From positions 62,001 to 126,000 of the forward strand of contig JAJPKP010000016.1 in NCBI GenBank assembly GCA_021323675.1: a DNA stretch of 64,000 nucleotides. Direction: 5' to 3'. A program made the translations under genes and the position numbers. Below, one piece after another: positions 45,452 to 54,212 of this stretch. The notes under the pieces were generated by a model. That model was given only the letters and a program-made list of their open reading frames with translations, did not search any database and was not told the DNA's origin. Position 1 is the stretch's first letter. Every line of letters starts with the position of its first letter. The DNA comes from Pseudomonadota bacterium. Its GTDB lineage: Bacteria; Desulfobacterota; Binatia; Binatales; Binataceae.

Positions 45452-46783
45452 ATGGCAAAGAACAGTCTCAGCATCGTCGATAACCGGACCGGCAAGAGTT
45501 ACGAAATTCCGATCGAAGAAGGCGGAGTAATCCGCGCCTCCGCGCTGCGCAATATCAAAACCTCGCCGGAAGATTTCGGCCTGATGTCGTATGACCCCGC
45601 GTTTACCAACACCGCGTCGTGCCGGAGCAAAATTACCTTCATCGACGGCGACAAGGGCATCCTGCGCTACCGCGGTTATCCGATCGAAGAACTGGCTGAG
45701 AAGAGCAACTACCTGGAGACGGCCTACCTGATAGTGAAGGGCGAGCTGCCCGATCGCGAGCACTATCAGCGCTGGGAAAACAACATCAAGATTCACACGA
45801 TGGTCCACGAGAGCATCAAGCAGTTCATGCAGGGCTATCGTTACGACGCGCATCCGATGGGGATGCTGCTGGGGACGGTGGGAGCGCTGTCGACGTTTTA
45901 TCCGGACGCGGCGAATATCAACGACCTCGAGTCGCGCCGGCTGCAGACCCGCCGCCTGATCGGAAAGATGCCCACGCTGGCTGCATTCGCCTATCGGCAC
46001 ACGCGCGGGCTGCCATACGTTTATCCCGACAACGACCTCAGCTACACCGGCAATTTCATGTCGATGCTGTTCAAGATGACGGAGCTCAAGTACAAGCCCA
46101 ATCCGGTCCTTGAACGGGCGCTCGACGTGCTTTTCATCCTGCACGCCGATCACGAGCAAAACTGTTCGGCCAACGCGATGCGATCGGTGGGAAGCTCGCA
46201 GCCGGACCCGTATGCGGCCGCCGCCGCGGCGGTGGCGGCGCTGTACGGACCGCTGCACGGGGGAGCCAACGAACAGGCGATCCGCGGGCTGATGGAGATC
46301 GGGTCGGTCAAGAACATTCCGGACATGATCAAGCGCGTGAAGAATCGCGAGCGCCGCCTGATGGGATTCGGGCATCGCGTTTACAAGAATTACGATCCGC
46401 GCGCGAAGATCCTGAAAAAGCTCGCCTATGAGGTCTTCGAGGTCACCGGCAAGAACCCGCTCATCGACATCGCGGTCGAACTCGAACGTATCGCGCTGGA
46501 AGACGACTATTTCGTCTCCCATAAGCTTTATCCGAACGTCGATTTCTACTCGGGCATAATTTACCAGGCGATGGGATTCCCGATGACGATGTTTCCGGTG
46601 CTGTTCGCGATTCCGCGGACGGCGGGCTGGATGGCGCAATGGGCGGAAATGGTCCGCGATCCCGAGCAGGCGATTGCGCGTCCGCGGCAGGTTTATATCG
46701 GCGAGCAGCTCCGTCATTACGCTCCGATCGATCAAAGGCCGAAGCCCACTCAGCGCGAAGACGCGGTAAGTGAAGCGATCTGA
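45452..46783 (+). CDS. gltA: Citrate synthase
   Basis: 443 residues from ATG 45452 (GGAAGAAAG upstream); the longer frame to 45221 is not used. Condenses oxaloacetate and acetyl-CoA in the TCA cycle. Seen: HADHEQNCSANAMR with catalytic His, GHRVYKNYDPRA with the second His, and the Asp in VDFYSG. Typical Gram-negative hexameric type with an extended N-terminus. Monocistronic; a weak CAGC/GCTG hairpin with a T run lies at 46839-46863. Confidence 0.97.
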   Translation: MAKNSLSIVDNRTGKSYEIPIEEGGVIRASALRNIKTSPEDFGLMSYDPAFTNTASCRSKITFIDGDKGILRYRGYPIEELAEKSNYLETAYLIVKGELPDREHYQRWENNIKIHTMVHESIKQFMQGYRYDAHPMGMLLGTVGALSTFYPDAANINDLESRRLQTRRLIGKMPTLAAFAYRHTRGLPYVYPDNDLSYTGNFMSMLFKMTELKYKPNPVLERALDVLFILHADHEQNCSANAMRSVGSSQPDPYAAAAAAVAALYGPLHGGANEQAIRGLMEIGSVKNIPDMIKRVKNRERRLMGFGHRVYKNYDPRAKILKKLAYEVFEVTGKNPLIDIAVELERIALEDDYFVSHKLYPNVDFYSGIIYQAMGFPMTMFPVLFAIPRTAGWMAQWAEMVRDPEQAIARPRQVYIGEQLRHYAPIDQRPKPTQREDAVSEAI

Positions 46784-46838
46784 GCGCATCGGCGGGCGTC
46801 TGGGTGATGTTTCGCAGCCGCCGAGAGCCGAAGAGCAA

Positions 46839-46863
46839 CCAGCGTTTGCGGGGGCTGTTTTTT
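46839..46863 (+). terminator. Weak possible terminator after gltA
   Basis: CAGC pairs with GCTG over a ten-base loop, followed by six T. The stem is short, so confidence is low. Confidence 0.3.
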
Positions 46864-46932
46864 CGATTTGCTTTCCGGGCCGCTTAATCTAAGACTTTGT
46901 AAGGCGCTGAATTTGCTCGTGGAAGGCGCGCA

Positions 46933-47973
46933 GTGAGCAAAAGTAGGAACGCCCCAACAGTCATCAAATACCTCAGCGTCGATGAAATGATGTTGAGGGT
47001 GGCGGAGATGCGCGCGGCCCGGCGTGATGCGCTCGTATCCACCCGCCAGCCGTCCTCGAATCCGCCTGTCCCGCAGACTTCCCTCGTTTTCCCGGAATAC
47101 ATAAGCCACTGCGAGCTCTGGTCTGCCGCGGAAGACGAGGACGCCGACACTTCGGTCATCCAGCCCAGGGCGCCACGGCGCGAGACCGGCGACAGGATTG
47201 TCGAAATTGCCTCGCGTCGCGAATCGCAACGGGGTTCACGAGCGATTACGGCGGGCCGCGAGCGTTACGTTTTCAGTGTCGCGACCCTGATGATCGCTGT
47301 CCTGATAGCGGCTGGCGCGGCAATCAGACCCAACAGCGGTAATTCATCGATCTCGATGATGGCGTCGTGGCAGCGTACGCTTGTCGCCGGCAGCCCCGCG
47401 TGGAACGAGATTGCTGACGATGACGTCCTCAAGGACGCTCCCACCGTCCGCAACTCCGCGCGGCGCAGGATTCCCCGAATTTCTCCTGAGCAATTGGAAA
47501 ACGAAGTTCGCGATCTGCTCGCCAGCAACGGCTTTCCCGATATCGGCGTGTCGGCGAGCCGCCGCGGCGAGGTCTATCTCGCCGGCCGGGTCTTCAGCTC
47601 CGCCGAGGTTGACAGCATCGTTCGGATTGCGAACCTCGCGCAGCACGCCCGGCGCGTCTTTTTCCTTCATCCGGAAGTCCGCGAAGCGGAGGGCAAGGCG
47701 TTTTTGGGCGCGACGGCCGAATATGCACCCGAGGTCTGGGGCGCGCGGATTCGCAGCGTGATTATCGGTTCTCCGGCCTACAAGGCCGGAATCCGTATCG
47801 GTGACGTTATCCGTGAGTTCGACAACGCCGCTGTGACGAATGCGTCGGACCTCGGAAAGGCTCTCGCACAACACAAGCCGGGAGAGCGGGTTTCGATTCG
47901 AATCTGGCGCGACGGAGCCATCCGCTACCGGATTGCCCGGCTCGAACCGCTGCCCCAGTACGCGCTTCGCTGA
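46933..47973 (+). CDS. Membrane-anchored BON-PDZ protein
   Basis: 346 residues, GTG start at 46933 behind GGAAGG. Domains: a cytoplasmic charged region (1-112), a membrane helix (about 113-135), a BON-like domain (about 185-235: ENEVRDLLASNGFPDIGVSAS then VYLAGRVFSSAEVDS) and a PDZ domain (about 255-340: FLGATAEYAPEVWGARIRSV, then SPAYKAGIRIGDVIREF). No protease domain. The PDZ should bind protein C-termini in the periplasm. Function unknown. Single gene, between gltA and the enoyl-CoA hydratase-like gene. Confidence 0.78.
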   Translation: MSKSRNAPTVIKYLSVDEMMLRVAEMRAARRDALVSTRQPSSNPPVPQTSLVFPEYISHCELWSAAEDEDADTSVIQPRAPRRETGDRIVEIASRRESQRGSRAITAGRERYVFSVATLMIAVLIAAGAAIRPNSGNSSISMMASWQRTLVAGSPAWNEIADDDVLKDAPTVRNSARRRIPRISPEQLENEVRDLLASNGFPDIGVSASRRGEVYLAGRVFSSAEVDSIVRIANLAQHARRVFFLHPEVREAEGKAFLGATAEYAPEVWGARIRSVIIGSPAYKAGIRIGDVIREFDNAAVTNASDLGKALAQHKPGERVSIRIWRDGAIRYRIARLEPLPQYALR

Positions 47974-47983
47974 TGGCGCGCCG

Positions 47984-48790
47984 TCAGGCGCGTTCCGCGT
48001 AGCGCGGCTTGCGCTTCTCAAGAAAGGCGCGTGCGCCCTCCTCGATATAGCCTGCCCGAACGCATAGCACCTGATTGCGATCTTCCATCGCCAGCGCCTG
48101 TTCCAGGCTTCCCGCATCCACACTGGCCCACACGCATTCCTTGGTCAGACGAAGTCCGAGCGGCGACGTTTCCGTCATCTCTTCCGCGAGCTTCTTCGCC
48201 GCCGAGTCGACTTCGGAATCCGGGTGCAGTTCCGATACCAGGCCGGTTGCCAGCGCGCGTTCCGCGTTGATGAAACGTCCCGTCAGCATCAGTTCCGATG
48301 CGACCGACATACCGACCGCGCGGGGCAGGTGATAGCTCACGCCCATGTCGCATGCGCTCAGACCGATCCTGATGAAGGCGGCGTTGAAGCGCGCGGACTC
48401 GCCGGCGATTCGCACGTCGCATGCGAGCGCGAGCGCGAATCCTCCGCCCGCCGCAGGTCCGCGAATCGCGGCGATAAACGGCTGCGGCGCGCGCCGCATC
48501 GCGACTACGAGATCGCTCATTCGGCGTTGGGTTTCGACCGTGCCGGTGGTTGACGAGCCAAGTTCCGAGCCGCCCCGGTTCTGTTCCTTGAGATCGAGTC
48601 CGGCGCAGAAGGCGCGGCCCGCTCCGCGCATAATCACGACCCGCGTTTTCCGGTCGGTGGGCAGTTTGTGCAGATAGTCTTCGAGTTCTTCCACCATCTG
48701 GGCGCTAAGCGCGTTGAGATTGTGGGGACGATTGAGCGTAAGCCATGCGATTGAGCCTTCATTCTTAACTTCGATCGCCTGATATGCCAT
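47984..48790 (-). CDS. Enoyl-CoA hydratase/isomerase-family protein
   Basis: 268-residue crotonase-fold protein. The fold signatures AGRAFCAGLDLKE (oxyanion hole) and AAGGGFALALACD are present, but both hydratase glutamates are missing by eye: the GGGCELA place has Ala and the PEI place is FIRIG. An Asp in LSACDMG is at the position used by dienoyl-CoA isomerases. It is likely an isomerase or a different reaction on CoA esters. Divergent from the alpha/beta hydrolase operon. Confidence 0.88.
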   Translation of the reverse strand: MAYQAIEVKNEGSIAWLTLNRPHNLNALSAQMVEELEDYLHKLPTDRKTRVVIMRGAGRAFCAGLDLKEQNRGGSELGSSTTGTVETQRRMSDLVVAMRRAPQPFIAAIRGPAAGGGFALALACDVRIAGESARFNAAFIRIGLSACDMGVSYHLPRAVGMSVASELMLTGRFINAERALATGLVSELHPDSEVDSAAKKLAEEMTETSPLGLRLTKECVWASVDAGSLEQALAMEDRNQVLCVRAGYIEEGARAFLEKRKPRYAERA

Positions 48791-48925
48791 CGGACTGCTT
48801 CTCCTCGGTCGATTGCGCCCTTGATAGCGCTTTCCGAAGGCATTGAGTAGGGGGAGCCGTTTGACAAGCGCGGCGCGAACCTAATAGCTAACCGAAACAA
48901 AAGCTTTACGGAGAATTGCGCGGCG

Positions 48926-49741
48926 ATGCCGACCAAGTACACCGACGTAAAGGGTCACGCGACCTATATTCACTATCACGGCGCCACCACGCTGCCTGAC
49001 GTGATTCCCGACCTGTCCCGCGGGCGCAAGATCGTCTTCGTCCACGGTGCCGGCGGCAACGGCCATCCCTGGCACAACCAGATCGACGCGCTCGGGACGA
49101 AACACAGCCCGGTAGCGTTCGATTTGCCGGGTCACGGCCGTTCGGCGGGAGTGGAGGGCCTCAGGTCAATTCGCGATTACGGCGATTTTCTCGCGCACTT
49201 CATGGATGCGCTCAAGATTCAATCGGCGGTTATCGCGGGATGGTCGATGGGCGGCGCGATCGCGATGGACTTCGCGCTGCGTTACCCGGCTCGCGCCGAG
49301 GGGTTGATCCTGGTCGCGACGGCGGCAAAATTCGACATCCCCGAGGATCGTATCAAGCAACTGTGGGCGGTGATGATGGGGCGCGCGCCGCAGGCGTTCG
49401 TGACCGACGGCTTTTCGCAGAAAACCATCAAGGAAAACTTCAATGCGGTGCGCGAGATGTGGATGGAACAGATCAAGACCGACCCGCGCGTCCGGTACAC
49501 GGATATTCGGGCGTGCAGCGAGATTGATCTGAGCGGCTCGATCTCCGCAATCCGAAAACCTGCCATCATTTTTGCCGGCGCCGAGGATGTGCTCACGCCG
49601 CCGGCGAACTCGGAGCTGATCAAAAACCGGATCGAGGGTTCGCGGCTTGAAGTGATTGCCGACGCGGGACACATGATTCCGGTCGAGCAGCCCGCCGCAT
49701 TGAACGCCGCAATCGAAAAATTTCTCGCCGAACTGAAGTAG
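48926..49741 (+). CDS. Alpha/beta hydrolase
   Basis: 271 residues. Seen: oxyanion segment FVHGAGGNGHPW, nucleophile Ser in GWSMGG, GAEDVLTPP with the acid, and AGHMIPVEQP with the catalytic His. Substrate unknown. First gene of a plus-strand run with the thiolase-like, DUF35, PHP and MaoC-like genes, so it may hydrolyse an ester or thioester of that pathway. The next gene starts 11 bases after its stop. Confidence 0.9.
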   Translation: MPTKYTDVKGHATYIHYHGATTLPDVIPDLSRGRKIVFVHGAGGNGHPWHNQIDALGTKHSPVAFDLPGHGRSAGVEGLRSIRDYGDFLAHFMDALKIQSAVIAGWSMGGAIAMDFALRYPARAEGLILVATAAKFDIPEDRIKQLWAVMMGRAPQAFVTDGFSQKTIKENFNAVREMWMEQIKTDPRVRYTDIRACSEIDLSGSISAIRKPAIIFAGAEDVLTPPANSELIKNRIEGSRLEVIADAGHMIPVEQPAALNAAIEKFLAELK

Positions 49742-49752
49742 GAAGAACGCAC

Positions 49753-50913
49753 ATGAGTCTCAGCCGAAAAGCCTGCGTGGCCGGCGCGTATGAGCATCCC
49801 ACCCGATTCGCGCCCGACAAGAGCATGTTCCAGATCATGGCGGAGAGCATCCGCGGCGCGCTCGACGACGCCGGCCTGACCATCAAGGATGTTGACGGCC
49901 TTTGCACGACCGGAATCGGAATGGGCGGGATGGGAATCGTGGGCTTCTGCGATTACCTGAACCTGACGCCGAACTTCGTCGATTCCACCGCGATCGGCGG
50001 ATCGTCCTTCGTCGCGCACACTGCCCACGCAGCGGCCGCGATTGCCGCGGGACTCTGCGAGGTATGCGTTGTCGTTTACGGCTCCACCGCCGCCTCATCG
50101 CGTTTCGCGATCGGCACCGGCGGCGCGGGCGGAGGCGGCGATCCCTGCGATCAGTTCGAAATACCGTATGGACCGACCACGGTCGGCGCGTACGCGATGA
50201 TCGCGCAGCGGCACATGCATGACTACGGCACGACGCCGGAACAGCTTGCCGAGATAGCGGTCGCGATGCGTCTGCATGCGTCGATGAATCCGGTGGCGAA
50301 GTATCGCGACCCGATCACGGTCGAAGACGTGTTGGCGTCGCGGGTCATCTCTTCGCCGCTTCATCTGCTCGACTGCTGCATCATCTCCGACGGCGGCGGC
50401 GCGCTGGTGATCACCTCGGCTGAGCGCGCCCGCGATCTGAAAAAGAAGCCGGTTTATATTCTGGGCACGGGCGAAACCGTGCGCCACGCGGCGCGCGGCC
50501 AGCGCGATTTCCTTGAAATCGCAGCCGCGCAGTCCGGCCGTCTCGCTTTCGAGCGTGCCGGGGTCAAGCACTCCGACATCGACATGGCGATGATCTACGA
50601 CTCGTTCACCATCACCGTGCACACGACGCTGGAGAACCTCGGCTTCTGCAAGCGCGGAGAAGGGGGGGCGTTCGTGAGCGGAGGGCGGCTGCGCTTCGAC
50701 GGAGATTTTCCGATCAACACCGACGGCGGCGGGCTGTCATCGAACCATCCGGGGATGCGCGGAATCTTCCTGGTCATCGAGGCGACCAGGCAGCTTCGCG
50801 GCGAATGTGGACCGCGCCAGGTAGTGGATTGCAAGACCGCGCTGGTGCACGGCACCGGCGGCGCGCTCGGCACCCGGCACTCGGGCGCAACTCTGATCCT
50901 GAGCAATCAATAG
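49753..50913 (+). CDS. Thiolase-fold protein without the active-site Cys
   Basis: 386 residues of the thiolase superfamily. Where thiolases carry the nucleophile Cys, this one reads STAIGGSSFVAHTAHAAAA, with Ser instead; the late segment VHGTGGALGTRHSG has a His where a Cys is usual. The same variant with a DUF35 partner encoded next door is known as a widespread pair. The reaction is therefore non-standard (possibly beta-ketothiolase-like or structural). It shares the operon with the DUF35 gene 12 bases downstream. Confidence 0.87.
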   Translation: MSLSRKACVAGAYEHPTRFAPDKSMFQIMAESIRGALDDAGLTIKDVDGLCTTGIGMGGMGIVGFCDYLNLTPNFVDSTAIGGSSFVAHTAHAAAAIAAGLCEVCVVVYGSTAASSRFAIGTGGAGGGGDPCDQFEIPYGPTTVGAYAMIAQRHMHDYGTTPEQLAEIAVAMRLHASMNPVAKYRDPITVEDVLASRVISSPLHLLDCCIISDGGGALVITSAERARDLKKKPVYILGTGETVRHAARGQRDFLEIAAAQSGRLAFERAGVKHSDIDMAMIYDSFTITVHTTLENLGFCKRGEGGAFVSGGRLRFDGDFPINTDGGGLSSNHPGMRGIFLVIEATRQLRGECGPRQVVDCKTALVHGTGGALGTRHSGATLILSNQ

Positions 50914-50925
50914 GAAACCAGTGCG

Positions 50926-51351
50926 ATGGCCGATCAAAAGGAAAAGAAATACGCGAAGCCGCTTCCGCATGTCGACGAGGAAACCCGTCCCTGGTGGGAG
51001 GCCCTGCAGCGCCATGAGCTCTACGTGCAGAAGTGCCGCGATTGCGGCGACGTTCGCTACCATCCGCGCGCCCAGTGCACGAGTTGTCTTTCGCCGCGCA
51101 CCGAGTGGGTGCGCTGCTCGGGAAGGGGCAAGGTTTATACTTTTACCGCGACCTATCAGAATCAGGCGCCCGGGTTCCGCGAATCGCTGCCGTATATCAT
51201 GGCCTGGGTCGAGCTCGACGAAGGCTTGAAAATGCTGACCAATCTGGTGGAATGCCGTCCGGAAGAGGTTAAAATAGGAATGCCCGTCGAGGTCGTATAC
51301 GAGGATGTCACTCCGGAGGTGACGCTCGCGAAGTTTCGCCCGGCGAGGTAA
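50926..51351 (+). CDS. DUF35 OB-fold/zinc-ribbon partner of the thiolase-like protein
   Basis: 141 residues. Rubredoxin-like zinc ribbon CRDCG ... CTSC (about residues 37-54) and an OB-fold that binds CoA esters (GKVYTFTATYQNQAPGF and on). DUF35 proteins form tight complexes with thiolase-fold proteins, such as the archaeal acetoacetyl-CoA channel. Starts 12 bases after the thiolase-like stop, so a complex is likely. Confidence 0.9.
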   Translation: MADQKEKKYAKPLPHVDEETRPWWEALQRHELYVQKCRDCGDVRYHPRAQCTSCLSPRTEWVRCSGRGKVYTFTATYQNQAPGFRESLPYIMAWVELDEGLKMLTNLVECRPEEVKIGMPVEVVYEDVTPEVTLAKFRPAR

Positions 51352-51365
51352 GGAACATAATCCTG

Positions 51366-52049
51366 GTGAGCACAACCCTTGACCTGCATACGCATAGCGA
51401 AGCATCCGAGGACAGCCGAGCACCGGTAGAGGCCTACCTCAACTGGATAAAGCTAAGGCGCGCCGAGCGTCCGCTCGACGGCATCGTCCTGACGGAGCAT
51501 CGCCAGTTCAACCGCAACGCCGACTATCGTCATCTCGAGGACAAGTTCGGCGTTATGGTGCTGCGCGCTTCAGAGGTGGAAACCAATTACGGCCACGTGT
51601 TGGTGTACGGCGTCAACGACGACATCCTGAAGCGATTCGATTTTGCCAACGTCAGGCTGGACGCGCAGGAATTGATCAACGAGGTGGCGCGGATGGGCGG
51701 GATCGCCGTCCCGTGCCATCCCGGCCGCCCGAATATCGGGCTTTACGAGCATTACCAGAACAAGCCGTCGCTCGAGAACGTGATCGCGGTGGAGGTGCTG
51801 AACGGCGGATCGCGCAAGGGCGAGGACGAGCGAAGCGCGGAGCTGGTTCAGCGGTACGGATACAGCGCGATCGGCGGTTCCGACAGCCACCTGGTGAGCC
51901 TGATCGGACTATGCGCAACCCGCTTCGCCGCCGAGATTCGCTCGATCGACGATCTCGTGCAGGAGTTGAAGAACGGCGCTTACGAACCGGTTGACTTCCG
52001 TCCGCGGCGCAAGCCCGTTCCGCACGCGGAAGCGGTTGTGACGAGATAA
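51366..52049 (+). CDS. PHP-domain metal hydrolase
   Basis: 227 residues, GTG start. Polymerase-and-histidinol-phosphatase fold: DLHTHSEASEDSR, LTEHRQFN, SEVETNYG, VPCHPGRPN and GGSDSHL, a complete set of metal ligands for a trinuclear site. It likely hydrolyses a phosphate ester or related bond. Its place inside a CoA-thioester operon is unusual and the substrate is unknown. Follows the DUF35 gene after 14 bases. Confidence 0.9.
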   Translation: MSTTLDLHTHSEASEDSRAPVEAYLNWIKLRRAERPLDGIVLTEHRQFNRNADYRHLEDKFGVMVLRASEVETNYGHVLVYGVNDDILKRFDFANVRLDAQELINEVARMGGIAVPCHPGRPNIGLYEHYQNKPSLENVIAVEVLNGGSRKGEDERSAELVQRYGYSAIGGSDSHLVSLIGLCATRFAAEIRSIDDLVQELKNGAYEPVDFRPRRKPVPHAEAVVTR

Positions 52050-52054
52050 TCTCT

Positions 52055-52471
52055 ATGGCGGTTAACTACGATCCCAATCTGATCGGCAGGGTTTTCGAGA
52101 CTACCGATCCGGTCGAAGTGAAGGCGGAGCGAATCAGGAGTTTTTGCGAGGCGCTCGGCGAAAGCAGTCCGCAATACGCCGGCGGCGAAGTTGCGCCGCC
52201 AGCCTATGCCGTCACCTTTCGCAACGGGCGGCACTTCTTCCAGCACGTTCCCCGTTTCGGACGCGCCGGCTTCGACGCGGGCAAAGATGTCGAGTTTGTC
52301 CGGCCGATTCGCGCGGGCGATAAAATAACCCTGAGCTCGCACGTCAAGGAAATCTACGAAAAGACCGGCCGTACCGGCACGATGGTCTTCGTAGTGGTGC
52401 GATCGACATTGAAGAACCAGAACGGCGAAGAGGTCGCTCATATCGACCATCGCTTTATGAATCGCACCTGA
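52055..52471 (+). CDS. MaoC-like dehydratase, N-terminal type (hot-dog)
   Basis: 138 residues, a single hot-dog fold of the MaoC_dehydrat_N type (FAS1 or HadA-like), with RFGRAGFDAGKDVEFVRPIRAGDKITL and TGTMVFVVVRSTLKNQNGEEVA. It lacks the D...H pair, as expected for the structural partner of a two-chain dehydratase. It starts five bases after the PHP stop; the MaoC-like partner follows 19 bases later. Confidence 0.88.
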   Translation: MAVNYDPNLIGRVFETTDPVEVKAERIRSFCEALGESSPQYAGGEVAPPAYAVTFRNGRHFFQHVPRFGRAGFDAGKDVEFVRPIRAGDKITLSSHVKEIYEKTGRTGTMVFVVVRSTLKNQNGEEVAHIDHRFMNRT

Positions 52472-52490
52472 ACCAGGAAAAGCACCAACC

Positions 52491-52907
52491 GTGAAAAACT
52501 TCGCAGACGTTCAAATCGGCGATACCCTCGGGCCCGTCCATCAATTCATCAGCAAGGACCAGTGCCGCAACTATGCCCGGCAATGCGGGCTCGACGCACC
52601 GCGCTTCACCGATGACGAAGGCGCGCGCAAGGAAGGCCTGCCCGGGATGATTCTGCCCGGCAACATGAGCCTCGGCATCCTGAGCAAGCTGGTGACGGAC
52701 TGGATCGGGGCCGACGGGGGCGCCAGGCTGGTGCGGCTCAGCACGACCTATCGCGTGCCCGTGCAGCCTGACCGCACGCTGACGCTGCAGGGATTCATCA
52801 CCCACGCGACGGAAGCCGAGCGCACCGCGGAGATCGACGTCTGGATCGAAAACGAGGACGCCGAGCGCCTGGTCACCGGCACCGCGACGGTGCAATTCGA
52901 CAAGTAG
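52491..52907 (+). CDS. MaoC-like hot-dog protein, catalytic-type partner with altered motif
   Basis: 138 residues, GTG start. MaoC fold: FADVQIGDTLGPV, PGMILPGNMSLGIL and the late TYRVPVQPDRTLTLQGF. At the place of the usual D.N.IH motif it reads L-D-A-P-R-F-T-D (residues 34-41), with Phe at the His position. If the alignment is right this chain lacks the hydratase base too, so the pair might not hydrate in the usual way. It is the last gene of the run; a hairpin lies at 52941-52958. Confidence 0.85.
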   Translation: MKNFADVQIGDTLGPVHQFISKDQCRNYARQCGLDAPRFTDDEGARKEGLPGMILPGNMSLGILSKLVTDWIGADGGARLVRLSTTYRVPVQPDRTLTLQGFITHATEAERTAEIDVWIENEDAERLVTGTATVQFDK

Positions 52908-52940
52908 GTTGGGATTCTTCCAGCGATCGCTGCGAGAGCG

Positions 52941-52958
52941 CGCGCTTCGCGGAGCGCG
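52941..52958. terminator. Possible hairpin between convergent genes
   Basis: CGCGCT pairs with AGCGCG across TCGCGG, between the MaoC-like stop and the permease stop. No T run on either strand, so the terminator role is weak. Confidence 0.3.
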
Positions 52959-52975
52959 TTATCCAACGGAACAGA

Positions 52976-54121
52976 TCACACGATCGCGCGGAGTTCCCGC
53001 GCCACATCGTGGCGCGCGATCAAAACCGCCGGAATCAGGCTGCTGATGGTTCCTATCGCAATCGCGATCCCCAGACCCTCCAGCGCGACCTTGGGCAGAA
53101 AGCCGATTCGGAAGGCGAGCGGGCCCAGCGAACGCGCCAGATGCGGCATCAGGCGCAGGATCGCATAAGCGATCACACCTCCGAGCAGACCGCTGAACAC
53201 GCCGATCAGGGTGCCCTCGGCGGTAAGGCAAGAGATGACCGTCCCGCGCGTGAAGCCCATCGAACGCATCACCGCGAGCTCGTGGCGGCGCTCCCGCACC
53301 GCCATCGAGGCCGTGTTGCTCGCAACCAGCGCGATCGTGACTACCACGATCACCGCGATGAACTTCATTCCGTCGAACAGCAGGCGGTAGTTTTTGATCG
53401 CGATACGAACGAATCCCGCCTCGGACTCCGATTTGGTCGGGGCCGTCGAGTTGTCGAACAGATCGTCGATTTCCGAAGCCACGGCTGTAACGTTTTCCGA
53501 GCGATCGACCCGCGAGAATAACAGCATGATCGTTCCGGGGCGGCCGAGTGCTTCGTCGAGAAAGTCCTCGCGAATCACGACCGCGGAGGGTGGCACTGCG
53601 CCTCCGAGCGTTCCCACTATTTTGAGCTTGAGATCGATCGGATATGCCACGCCGTGGAGGATGAGGTTGTCGCCGATATGCCAGTGGTAGAGCTTCATCA
53701 ACTGCTGCCCGACCAGCGCGCCCGACCGGGTGTGCCGGAGTTCTTCGGCCTGATCGTGCTTGATGTCCCAATCGGGAAAGAGGGCTTCGATCTGCCGCGG
53801 GTCCATCGCAACCGCGGGCACGAAGTCCTTGGGGTCTCGGTATGTGCTCGCGAATACTGACTCGCCGGTGACGGCCTCGATATGCCTTAGGCGGGCGACT
53901 CTGGCCGCATAGGCGGCGGGCAGCGGATAAGACAATCCCGTCTTTGCGTAGGTGATTATTCGAACGGAATTGGCGCGGTCGCGCAGAATCTCATCGACCA
54001 GCGTCGGCAGGCTCATCAGCGCGCCGAACATGAATACCGAAACGGCGATGGACAGCACGGTCAGCAGGGTTCTGCGGCGGTTGCGCAGCAGGTTGCGGAA
54101 AATCAGGGGAAGCAGCTTCAT
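52976..54121 (-). CDS. FtsX/MacB-type ABC transporter permease without ATPase neighbour
   Basis: 381 residues. MacB/FtsX arrangement: an N-terminal membrane helix (about 16-40), a periplasmic domain (about 42-255), then three helices with FIAVIVVVTIALVASNTASMAV and RERRHELAVMRSMGFTRG, the FtsX signature that couples to an ATPase. No ATPase is encoded on either side within the window, so it must use one elsewhere. May export a lipid or lipoprotein. Divergent from the LD-carboxypeptidase gene. Confidence 0.85.
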   Translation of the reverse strand: MKLLPLIFRNLLRNRRRTLLTVLSIAVSVFMFGALMSLPTLVDEILRDRANSVRIITYAKTGLSYPLPAAYAARVARLRHIEAVTGESVFASTYRDPKDFVPAVAMDPRQIEALFPDWDIKHDQAEELRHTRSGALVGQQLMKLYHWHIGDNLILHGVAYPIDLKLKIVGTLGGAVPPSAVVIREDFLDEALGRPGTIMLLFSRVDRSENVTAVASEIDDLFDNSTAPTKSESEAGFVRIAIKNYRLLFDGMKFIAVIVVVTIALVASNTASMAVRERRHELAVMRSMGFTRGTVISCLTAEGTLIGVFSGLLGGVIAYAILRLMPHLARSLGPLAFRIGFLPKVALEGLGIAIAIGTISSLIPAVLIARHDVARELRAIV

Positions 54122-54212
54122 TCCTGAGAAAAGCTTACTCCGGAGCGGATCGCCGACACAGATCGTTCGTTTTAAGCGGCGAACTATCTGCTAGACTTGG
54201 CCGCGACGGATC

